Shown in pieces: positions 24,870 through 31,381 of a DNA stretch of 64,000 nucleotides. Origin of the DNA: an uncultured Oscillospiraceae bacterium (GTDB lineage: Bacteria; Bacillota; Clostridia; Oscillospirales; Acutalibacteraceae); contig CAJJLZ010000008.1 in NCBI GenBank assembly GCA_905192745.1, positions 30,946 through 94,945 on the forward strand, written 5' to 3'. Made by a program: the position numbers and the translations under genes. Position 1 is the first letter of the stretch. Every line of letters starts with the position of its first letter. The notes beneath the pieces are model-generated. The model made no database searches. It was not told where the DNA came from and saw only the letters and a program-made list of their open reading frames with translations.

Positions 24870-25412
24870 ATGCCGTACGACAGCAAGCGCTGTTCCTTTC
24901 CTCCCGGCCCGCCGAAGCCGCCCGCAAACCGTCCCCCGCCTGAGCCGCCGCCCCGGCCCTGTCCTCCTTCGCCCTGTCCGCCGAAGCCCCCTGCGCCCTG
25001 CACCGACACGCCCTTCGCTTTTCTGACCCAGAGCGGACGGCTGGAGGTCTGTCTGCGGTCGGGAGAAATTCCTTTCTGCGGGGAATGCCTGCTGGGCGCC
25101 GGCTTCACCCGGGACGGCGGACGGCTGCGGCTCCAGATTCCGGGGATTTACCGCGCGGAATACATCCTCACCTTCCCCGCCCTCAAGACGCTGAACACGG
25201 TTTTCAGCCTGCAGATGGACGGCCGGAACCTCCCCGGCTCTATCCTGCGGGTATGGAAACCGCCGGGAAGCGGCTCGATGACGGTTTCCGCTCAGGTGAT
25301 CTTTGAGGCGGCCTGCCCCTCCACGCTGCGGGTGTCCTCCTCCCGCGCTTTTCGGCTGGACAGTCCCGGCCCCAGCGACACCATGGCCAGCCTGACCATA
25401 TTCCGGCTGTAA
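24870..25412 (+). CDS. Proline-rich protein with jelly-roll-like C-terminal domain, probable spore-surface protein
   Basis: 180 residues. Residues 10-50 are mostly proline with lysine and cysteine (repeats like PPEPPPRPCPP). The rest is a compact beta-rich domain (GAGFTRDGGRLRLQIPGIYR, DGRNLPGSIL, a Ser-rich late strand) resembling the C1q/TNF-like domain of BclA-type exosporium proteins. Instead of collagen Gly-X-Y repeats the stalk is proline-rich. The possible mother-cell promoter supports a spore role. No signal peptide. Clear AAAGGAG ribosome site and its own terminator. The function is inference. Confidence 0.65.
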   Translation: MPYDSKRCSFPPGPPKPPANRPPPEPPPRPCPPSPCPPKPPAPCTDTPFAFLTQSGRLEVCLRSGEIPFCGECLLGAGFTRDGGRLRLQIPGIYRAEYILTFPALKTLNTVFSLQMDGRNLPGSILRVWKPPGSGSMTVSAQVIFEAACPSTLRVSSSRAFRLDSPGPSDTMASLTIFRL

Positions 25413-25413
25413 A

Positions 25414-25450
25414 GAGACCGGCGCAGAACCAATTCTGCGCCGGTCTTTTT
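25414..25450 (+). terminator. Terminator after the proline-rich gene
   Basis: Stem AGACCGGCGCAGAA/TTCTGCGCCGGTCT with a CCAA loop (25415-25446), followed by TTTTTC. Confidence 0.88.
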
Positions 25451-26832
25451 CAGCTTTTCTTCTCAGCGGACGGTTCATTCCGGTGTTTCCTTCCCCGATA
25501 GTACAGCCGCCCGATTTCCCGGACGACCGCCTCTCCGCCGCCGGAAAGCACCCGGCCGGCCGATTCCCGCAGGCATTCGTCCGCCCCCGCCACCGCGCGG
25601 CTGTAATCAGCCGCCTCCATCATGGAAATATCCCGCTCGCTGTCCCCGAAAACGGCCACCGCCTCGGCGGAAATCCGCGTTTTCAGCTCCTGCACCGCCG
25701 CAGGGCGGGTCGCGGCGGCGGAATATACCTCCAGCAGGGCATAAGCCGGGTAGTTCGTCTCCGGGAAATGCTCCTGTGCAGAACGGACGACGGTATATAC
25801 CCCCGCCTCTTCCTGAAAGGCGGAGATTTCCGCCCGCAGGGTCTCCACCATCTCCGCCGTATCCACGCAGAGCAGATAAAGGGGGTCGTGTCCCTCCGGC
25901 AGGGAGCTGTAGACATAATGCTTCTGCGGCAAGCCCCGGCGGGCATAATACAGCTCCTCCTCCGCCGGATTGGTAAAGCGGCCGTAATATACATGCAGCG
26001 TATCGTGGATCACGGCGTGGACGAATACGTTCAGCCCCCGCCGTTCAAACACTTCCATCACCCGACGGCAGGCGGCGGGCGGGATTGTCTTGCAGTAAAG
26101 ATAAGAACCCGCCTTCATATCGTACAGCGCCGCCCCGTTCATGGCGATGACCGGCAGCCGAAGCCGAAGCCCCGCCAGCATGGGCAGGAAAGTCGCCGGG
26201 GTGCGGCCGGTTGAAATCGTGACCTGCGCCCCCGCCTCGATCAACTGATTCAGCCGGATTTCAGCGGCCGGGGCAATCCGGCCGTCCGGTTCGGTGAGGG
26301 TACCGTCCAGATCGCTGACAAACAGCAGAGCGCGGTTATGCCGCCGCGGCAGATGAAAGGCATTCACCCCAAGGGAAACAAAGATGCCGATCAGGGTATC
26401 CAGCATACGATCCAGCGCAAACAGATAGGGATTCACATCCGCCGCATGAGACACCGTAATACTCATGAATACCACGCAGGTAATATAGGAGGCGGTGGTT
26501 TTTTTCACCAACACGGTGGTGTAGATCAGCACCACGATCATCACCGAAATCAGCAGATACCGGAGAAGAAGTAACTTTTCGGGGAAAAAGCGCTGCTCCG
26601 CCAGAAGGACCAGCATCCCGGCCACGCCGCCGATCGCGGTACCGATCGTCCGGTTCAGCGCCACCTTCACGCTGTTCGATACATACGGCTGCATACACAG
26701 CACGGCAGCGATCGCTGAATAAAACGGCATTCCATGCTGTCCGCGGAGCAGATAAATAACAAAGCAAAGGAAAACGGCGACGGCGGATTTAATCATCCGC
26801 AGGCCGATCTTCGGCGGTTTGGCAAGCGGCAT
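25450..26832 (-). CDS. Fusion of FUSC/aromatic-acid-exporter-like membrane domain and HAD phosphatase
   Basis: 460 residues. Residues 1-160 form about six helices of the FUSC/ArAE type (MIKSAVAVFLCFVIYLL, ALNRTIGTAIGGVAGMLVLL, DRMLDTLIGIFVSLGVNAF). From residue about 168 a complete Cof-type HAD phosphatase follows, with motif I FVSDLDGTLT, motif II TISTGR and motif IV GDSERDISMM. FUSC proteins form proton-driven exporters; HAD-IIB enzymes dephosphorylate small sugars or cofactors. The join suggests coupled dephosphorylation and export or membrane anchoring. There is no frame break at the junction, so it is a genuine single gene. GGGAGG precedes ATG 26832. Confidence 0.85.
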   Translation of the reverse strand: MPLAKPPKIGLRMIKSAVAVFLCFVIYLLRGQHGMPFYSAIAAVLCMQPYVSNSVKVALNRTIGTAIGGVAGMLVLLAEQRFFPEKLLLLRYLLISVMIVVLIYTTVLVKKTTASYITCVVFMSITVSHAADVNPYLFALDRMLDTLIGIFVSLGVNAFHLPRRHNRALLFVSDLDGTLTEPDGRIAPAAEIRLNQLIEAGAQVTISTGRTPATFLPMLAGLRLRLPVIAMNGAALYDMKAGSYLYCKTIPPAACRRVMEVFERRGLNVFVHAVIHDTLHVYYGRFTNPAEEELYYARRGLPQKHYVYSSLPEGHDPLYLLCVDTAEMVETLRAEISAFQEEAGVYTVVRSAQEHFPETNYPAYALLEVYSAAATRPAAVQELKTRISAEAVAVFGDSERDISMMEAADYSRAVAGADECLRESAGRVLSGGGEAVVREIGRLYYRGRKHRNEPSAEKKS

Positions 26833-26876
26833 GGAGATTCCTCCCGATAAAAATGGAAATACAAGATTTCGTTTCT

Positions 26877-26904
26877 TTGAAACCCGGCGGCTTTATGTTA
26901 TAAT
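26877..26904 (+). promoter_or_regulatory. Promoter at the head of the triple repeat
   Basis: TTGAAA (26877-26882), 16 bases, then TATAAT (26899-26904) preceded by TG one base upstream, an extended -10. The -10 belongs to the first repeat unit; the -35 lies outside it in unique DNA. Confidence 0.65.
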
Positions 26905-26982
26905 GTCGTTTAGGAGAAATGCAAAAGCATTTCTCGGTAGCGCCGCCAACGCAAGCTCGCATAGAACCCGGTTAGGCGGCGC
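26894..26982 (+). repeat. Two-hairpin intergenic repeat, unit R1
   Basis: 89-base unit. It begins with an extended -10 (TGTTATAAT), then hairpin 1 (GAGAAATGC, AAAA, GCATTTCTC, 26914-26935), then core hairpin 2 with 8-bp arms GCGCCGCC (26940-26947) and GGCGGCGC (26975-26982) around exactly 27 bases. Hairpin 1 differs from R2/R3 by paired changes that keep the stem. Confidence 0.85.
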
Positions 26983-27070
26983 TATGGTATAATGCCGTCA
27001 GGGAAAAACGCGACAGCGTTTTTTGTTGCGCCGCCAACGCAGGCTCGCATAGAACCCGGTTAGGCGGCGC
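26983..27070 (+). repeat. Two-hairpin intergenic repeat, unit R2
   Basis: 88-base unit directly after R1. Extended -10 TGGTATAAT (26985-26993), hairpin 1 GAAAAACGC-GACA-GCGTTTTT, then core arms 27028-27035 and 27063-27070 around 27 bases that contain ATAGAACCCG. Confidence 0.88.
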
Positions 27071-27158
27071 TATGGTATAATGCCGTCAGGGAAAAACGCG
27101 ACAGCGTTTTTCATTGCGCCGCCAACGCAGGCTCGCATAGAACCCGGTTAGGCGGCGC
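27071..27158 (+). repeat. Two-hairpin intergenic repeat, unit R3
   Basis: Almost identical to R2 (two differences, just after hairpin 1). Core arms 27116-27123 and 27151-27158 around 27 bases. It ends a few bases before the ribosome site of the MmcQ/YjbR gene, so the hairpins would form in its 5-prime leader. Confidence 0.88.
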
Positions 27159-27179
27159 AGCAGGAAAGGAGCCTTCACC

Positions 27180-27521
27180 ATGTCCATGACACGACGGGAA
27201 ATTATCGATTACTGTCTGACCTTTCCCGACGCGTATGAGGATTATCCCTTCGACGAGGAAACCCCGTTTCTGCGGCGGCGCTCCAATCAACGGGGATTTG
27301 CCCTGTTTTTGAATGTCCGCGGCCAGGAATGCGTCAACCTGAAATGCCAGCCGGACCGGGCCGAGCTGTATCGGCTGGTCTACACGGACGTAACGCCGGG
27401 CTTCCACATGAACAAAGCCCACTGGAACACGATACGGATCGGCGGAGACGTACCGGACGACGAGCTTTGCTCCATGATCGCCCACAGCTACGAGCTAACC
27501 GCCACCTACCGGCATCGCTGA
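27180..27521 (+). CDS. MmcQ/YjbR family protein
   Basis: 113 residues with the family pattern: N-terminal REIIDYCLTFPDAYEDYPFD, a central strand ALFLNVRGQECVNLKC and the conserved TPGFHMNKAHWNTIRIGGDV. These small CyaY-like-fold proteins are of unknown biochemical role and have been suggested to bind DNA. Ribosome site AAAGGAG eight bases before ATG 27180. It is preceded by the triple repeat, whose extended -10 motifs are the only evident promoter. Confidence 0.88.
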   Translation: MSMTRREIIDYCLTFPDAYEDYPFDEETPFLRRRSNQRGFALFLNVRGQECVNLKCQPDRAELYRLVYTDVTPGFHMNKAHWNTIRIGGDVPDDELCSMIAHSYELTATYRHR

Positions 27522-27542
27522 CGCCGCTTTCCCGCCTGACGG

Positions 27543-28145
27543 CTAGTCCCTGTCCGCGCACGTGCGGGCAGCCGCGTCCAGAAAGGCGGTATACCACGCA
27601 TCCTCCCTAAGCGGCAGGGACGCATCCTCCGGCAGCGGATCGGCTGACGGAGGAAACAGCAAGGGGGCGTTGTCGCAGCCCTGATGGAGCACGGCGCGGA
27701 TATGGCGGCGAAGCCCGCCCTCCCGATCCAGCCGGTACTCGGCGACCTCCAGCGTCGGCGCGCCGCCGGGGAGCGCGGCATATTCCCCGTAAAACAGCCG
27801 GGGAAGGCGGCCCACGCCGAAAAACGCCGCCGCATACCGGGCCAATCCCGCTTTCTCCGTTTTCTCCGCCTGCGGCGGGGAAAGCTCGACCGCCAGCAGG
27901 GCGGCGAAGCTCTCCTCCGTTTCATCGAGGGCGACGCAATCCATCCCCGTCACCGGGCAGGACGCCGCTCCCTCTGCGGACAGGCGGGCGCACATCCAGT
28001 CCCATTTCTCACAAAAAAACGCCTCCGCCGCGTCAGGACCCTTCTCAAACGCGGCATAAAATTCTTCCGGATTATCCAGAAACAGCGGAGGCAGTATCTC
28101 CCGCTGATAAATCGCGCGCAGTTCGTTTTCCGTCATTGCCGTCAT
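27543..28145 (-). CDS. Hypothetical soluble protein
   Basis: About 200 residues, acidic, no membrane segment and no family that I recognise. Notable segments are LPPLFLDNPEEFYAAFEKGP and FFGVGRLPRLFYGEYAAL. Three ATG codons lie in a row within a 9-base direct repeat (ATGACGGCA, 28128-28154); 28145 is chosen because it has the best spacing from AAAGG. Codon use resembles neighbouring genes, so it is probably real. It converges on the mmcQ-type gene. Confidence 0.6.
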   Translation of the reverse strand: MTAMTENELRAIYQREILPPLFLDNPEEFYAAFEKGPDAAEAFFCEKWDWMCARLSAEGAASCPVTGMDCVALDETEESFAALLAVELSPPQAEKTEKAGLARYAAAFFGVGRLPRLFYGEYAALPGGAPTLEVAEYRLDREGGLRRHIRAVLHQGCDNAPLLFPPSADPLPEDASLPLREDAWYTAFLDAAARTCADRD

Positions 28146-28282
28146 TGCCGTCATCCTTTCGCCCAAAGGCACGCGGTTCGTCACACATACGATGGAAACG
28201 CTGTGCTTTATTGTAGCTTTTTTTCCGCGATCCGTCAATTTTTCCGCCGTATAATTAGTCGTATAATTAAAGGAGTTTTTCC

Positions 28283-29581
28283 ATGACCTATTCCGAAGCC
28301 CTGACCGCCATCGAGGCGTTGAAGCCCGGCGGCATGAAATGGGGACTCGCCCGGATGGAACGCATTCTCGCGCTGTGCGGGCGCCCTGAACGCCGGCTCC
28401 GGTTCGTCCATGTGGCGGGCACCAACGGCAAGGGCTCCACCGCCCGGATGATCCAGTGCATTCTGACCGCTGCGGGATACCGCACGGGGCTGTACGCCTC
28501 CCCCGCCGTGACCGGAATACGGGATACGATCACGGTGGACGGCGAGCCGATCCCGGAAGGCGATTTTGCCGGCCTGACCGCCGGCCTCCTCTCTCACCGG
28601 GAGGAAATGGGGGACGCGGGCGGGCTGTCGGAGTTTGAGCTGACCACCGCGCTGGCGTTTTTGTACTTCGCCCGGCGGCACACCGATCTCTGCGTAGTGG
28701 AGTGCGGGCTGGGCGGGCTGGACGACGCGACCAATGTCATTCCTCCGCCCCTGGCGGCGGTGCTGACGCCGGTTTCGCTTGACCACACAGCCATCCTCGG
28801 CGGGACGGTCGCGGCGATCACCGAAAAAAAATGCGGCATTCTCAAGCCGCCCTGCGCGGTAGTTACCTCCCCGGCGCAGGACGAGGAAGCGCTCGGGGTG
28901 ATTCTGGAGCAGGCCGCCGGACTGGGCTTGACCGTCCGCCTTCCCTCCGCAGCCGCCGCCCCGCTGAAGGAGGAAGCGCTCGGCCGGACGGCGTTCTCCT
29001 ACGACGGCATGGAGATCACGCTCCCTCTGACCGGCGGCTTCCAGCGGGACAACGCGCTCACCGCCATCGAAACGGTGCGGGCACTTGCCCCCGCCGGATT
29101 TCCGGTGGAACGGACGGCGATCGAGGCCGGGCTGGCCGCGGCCCGGATGCCCTGCCGGCAGGAGGTGCTGTCCGCCCCTCCCTCCCCGCTGGTGATGCTG
29201 GACGGCGCGCACAACCCGCAGGGGGTGGAGGCGCTGGCCGATACCCTGACAAAGCAGGGCGTTTCGGGGCTCACCCTTGTGGCGGGGATGCTGGGCGACA
29301 AGGACGCGCCCCGCTGCGCGGCGCTTCTCGCGCCCTTCTGCCGCCGGGCGGTCTGCTGTACGCCGGACAATCCCCGCGCCCTTCCGGCGGAACAATTCGC
29401 CGGATATCTGCGGGAGGCGGCGCCCTCTCTCCCGGTCATGGTGAAAGACAACCCAACCGAAGCACTGGAAGCCGCCCTGGCCGACGGGGCCGCCTCCGAT
29501 GGAAAAAAAGGACTGCTGGCGGCCGGTTCCTTTTATGTGGCGTCCGTCCTTCGTCCCCGGCTGCTGGAGCTTTTCGCGTAA
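28283..29581 (+). CDS. folC: Folylpolyglutamate synthase / dihydrofolate synthase
   Basis: 432 residues of the Mur-ligase superfamily. The FolC P-loop VAGTNGKGSTARM is at about residues 44-56, with LYASPAV shortly after, ECGLGGLDDATNV (about 145-157), VSLDHTAILG and the C-terminal MLDGAHNPQGVEAL. The enzyme adds glutamate to folates, and in many bacteria also to dihydropteroate, retaining folate in the cell. AAAGGAG lies eight bases before ATG 28283. A duplicated GTATAATTA just upstream could provide a -10, but no -35 was seen. Confidence 0.95.
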   Translation: MTYSEALTAIEALKPGGMKWGLARMERILALCGRPERRLRFVHVAGTNGKGSTARMIQCILTAAGYRTGLYASPAVTGIRDTITVDGEPIPEGDFAGLTAGLLSHREEMGDAGGLSEFELTTALAFLYFARRHTDLCVVECGLGGLDDATNVIPPPLAAVLTPVSLDHTAILGGTVAAITEKKCGILKPPCAVVTSPAQDEEALGVILEQAAGLGLTVRLPSAAAAPLKEEALGRTAFSYDGMEITLPLTGGFQRDNALTAIETVRALAPAGFPVERTAIEAGLAAARMPCRQEVLSAPPSPLVMLDGAHNPQGVEALADTLTKQGVSGLTLVAGMLGDKDAPRCAALLAPFCRRAVCCTPDNPRALPAEQFAGYLREAAPSLPVMVKDNPTEALEAALADGAASDGKKGLLAAGSFYVASVLRPRLLELFA

Positions 29582-29658
29582 AAAACGGAACCGCCGCCCG
29601 GGAAAAATCTCCCGCATAAATTTTGCCCTGTGACCGGATTCGTCAAAATATTTACGGA

Positions 29659-29693
29659 CAAGCCTCTATCCTATGGGATAGAGGCTTTTTTTC
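29659..29693 (+). terminator. Terminator between folC and the spoIIA operon
   Basis: 10-bp stem GCCTCTATCC/GGATAGAGGC (29662-29671 with 29676-29685) followed by seven Ts. Confidence 0.9.
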
Positions 29694-29753
29694 TGCATAT
29701 ACTAATCCGCGATACCCGGATTACCACGAACACGAAAGGGGAAGGCAGTACAT

Positions 29754-30098
29754 ATGGCATTACACATGGAAAACACAGCCGGCGCGCTGACCGTCCGGCT
29801 GTCGGGAGAACTGGATCACCATTCCGCCCGTCGGATGCGGGAGGAAATCGACGCCGTGATAGAACGGACGAAGCCGGCCCGGCTGCGGCTGGATTTTGGC
29901 GGAGTCGGGTTCATGGACAGCTCGGGAATCGGCCTGATTATGGGGCGGTTCCGCCTGATGCAGCTCTACGGCGGCACGCTGGAGGTAATCGGTGCGTCCG
30001 AACGAATCCGGAACATGATCCGGCTCGCCGGACTGGACAGACTCAACCTGCTGAAAGAGGAGGAATCTGACGGCCCGGAGAAAGGAAAAGGGAGCTAA
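29754..30098 (+). CDS. spoIIAA: SpoIIAA, anti-sigma-F factor antagonist
   Basis: 114-residue STAS-domain protein. The phosphorylated serine lies in LDFGGVGFMDSSGIGLIMGR, the family hallmark (about residue 63). Unphosphorylated SpoIIAA binds SpoIIAB and frees sigma-F in the forespore; SpoIIAB phosphorylates it to switch it off. The C-terminal tail is short and polar. GGGGAAGG precedes ATG 29754. First gene of the spoIIAA-spoIIAB-sigF operon; the stop codon falls inside a 15-base tandem repeat. Confidence 0.95.
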   Translation: MALHMENTAGALTVRLSGELDHHSARRMREEIDAVIERTKPARLRLDFGGVGFMDSSGIGLIMGRFRLMQLYGGTLEVIGASERIRNMIRLAGLDRLNLLKEEESDGPEKGKGS

Positions 30099-30132
30099 CC
30101 CAGAGGGAGCTAACCCGGAGGGAGCCGACCCC
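30091..30132 (+). repeat. 15-base tandem repeat across the spoIIAA stop codon
   Basis: GGAGCTAACCCAGAG, GGAGCTAACCCGGAG and a partial GGAGCCGACCCC follow each other without gap. Each full copy carries an in-frame TAA, and the first is the spoIIAA stop. Confidence 0.85.
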
Positions 30133-30196
30133 ACAATATATTACATCCCCCGCGGCGGTCCCCGCCGGGGAGGACAGGAAGAAATGGAGATTTGCG

Positions 30197-30655
30197 ATGA
30201 AACCGTTCAACGAAATGAAGCTGAGCTTTCCCAGCCGCTCGGCAAACGAAGGCTTCGCCCGCGCGGCTGTCGCCGCGTTCGTTTCCCAGCTCGATCCCGC
30301 AGTGGACGAGCTGGCCGATATCCGCACCGCCGTGTCGGAGGCGGTCACCAACTGCATCGTCCACGCCTATCCCGAGGCCATCGGCAGCATCACGCTGAGC
30401 GTCCGCCTGTATCATGACGGGCGGGTGGTCATCAAGATTCGGGACAAGGGCTGCGGAATCGTTGACGTAAAGCAGGCCATGGAGCCGCTGTTCACCACCG
30501 GCGGCGAGGAGCGTTCGGGTCTGGGCTTCTCGGTGATGGAGAGCTTCACCGACAAGCTGCGGGTATCCTCCCGAAAGGGCAGAGGAACGCTGGTGACGCT
30601 GGAAAAATACATAGCGCTGCGCGGGGCGGCCCCCAGCCCGGCCAAACCGTCGTGA
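30197..30655 (+). CDS. spoIIAB: SpoIIAB, anti-sigma-F factor and serine kinase
   Basis: 152 residues of the GHKL kinase fold: N-box in IRTAVSEAVTNCIVHAYPE, G1 box IRDKGCGI, and the ATP lid and G2 region TTGGEERSGLGFSVMESF. SpoIIAB holds sigma-F inactive in the predivisional cell and phosphorylates SpoIIAA. GGAG precedes ATG 30197. Its stop codon overlaps the GTG start of sigF by four bases (GTGA), coupling translation of inhibitor and target. Confidence 0.95.
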   Translation: MKPFNEMKLSFPSRSANEGFARAAVAAFVSQLDPAVDELADIRTAVSEAVTNCIVHAYPEAIGSITLSVRLYHDGRVVIKIRDKGCGIVDVKQAMEPLFTTGGEERSGLGFSVMESFTDKLRVSSRKGRGTLVTLEKYIALRGAAPSPAKPS

Positions 30656-31311
30656 ACCGCCGGGAAGAATTCATCTGCGACAACATCGGGCTGGTCCACT
30701 CCTGCGCCCGCCGGTTCAACGGACGGGGAATCGAATACGACGACCTGTTTCAGGCAGGCTGTGTGGGACTGGTCAAGGCGGCCGACGGATTTGACGAAAC
30801 ACGGGGGCTGAAATTTTCCACCTACGCCGTGCCGGTGATCCTGGGGGAAATCCGCCGCCTGTTCCGGGACGGCGGGACGGTCAAGGTCAGCCGCTCCCTC
30901 AAGGAACTGTCGATGCGGGCCGCCCGGGAACGGGAGCATTTCACGAACACGGAGGGCCGGGAACCCACGGTCGGCGAGATGGCCGACCTGCTCGGGGTGG
31001 AACGGGAGCAGGCCGCCGAGGCGATGGGCGCCGCGCTGCCTCCCCTCTCCCTCACCCGCTCGGGCGAGGAGGACGAGGGAGACCAGATCGACGTGCCCGT
31101 TTCCCCGCCGGACGAGCTTCTGACCGATCGGCTGGCTCTGCGGCAGGTGCTGGGGGAACTCGCGCCGCGGGACCGGGAGCTGATTGTGCTGCGTTATCTG
31201 AAAAGCAACACCCAGCAGGCCACGGCGGACAAGCTCGGTATGACGCAGGTGCAGGTTTCCCGCCGGGAACGCGCCCTGCTGCTCCAGATGAGAGAAAATC
31301 TGACGGGCTGA
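30652..31311 (+). CDS. sigF: RNA polymerase sigma-F factor, early forespore sporulation
   Basis: 219 residues against 255 in Bacillus. Regions 2 to 4 are present: YDDLFQAGCVGLVKAADGFD, FSTYAVPVILGEIRR, GGTVKVSRSLKELSMRA and the helix-turn-helix QATADKLGMTQVQVSRRE. The protein starts only about ten residues before region 2.1, so the roughly 35-residue N-terminal part containing region 1.2 is absent; the GTG start is fixed by overlap with spoIIAB and no upstream extension exists. The sigma-F role is clear from operon context. Ends before a strong terminator. Confidence 0.95.
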   Translation: MNRREEFICDNIGLVHSCARRFNGRGIEYDDLFQAGCVGLVKAADGFDETRGLKFSTYAVPVILGEIRRLFRDGGTVKVSRSLKELSMRAAREREHFTNTEGREPTVGEMADLLGVEREQAAEAMGAALPPLSLTRSGEEDEGDQIDVPVSPPDELLTDRLALRQVLGELAPRDRELIVLRYLKSNTQQATADKLGMTQVQVSRRERALLLQMRENLTG

Positions 31312-31327
31312 CGGCCCGTCGGTGAAA

Positions 31328-31376
31328 AATGCCTGCCGGCGTATCGGAGAGATGCGGCCGGCAGGCGTCTTTTTAT
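31328..31376. terminator. Bidirectional terminator between sigF and rnr
   Basis: 10-bp stem GCCTGCCGGC/GCCGGCAGGC (31331-31340 with 31357-31366), TTTTTATT to the right and AAAAA to the left, between converging genes. Confidence 0.85.
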
Positions 31377-31381
31377 TCATT

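Noticed and set aside
26894..27158. Triple repeat as a CRISPR array
   Set aside because: The units are contiguous 88-89 base copies with no variable spacers between them, and no cas genes are near.
29680..29706. Possible sigma-H promoter for the spoIIA operon (AGAGGCTTT, then TACTAAT after 11 bases)
   Set aside because: The -35-like part lies in the terminator stem after folC and the -10 lacks the GAAT core. Too weak, although sigma-H control would be expected.
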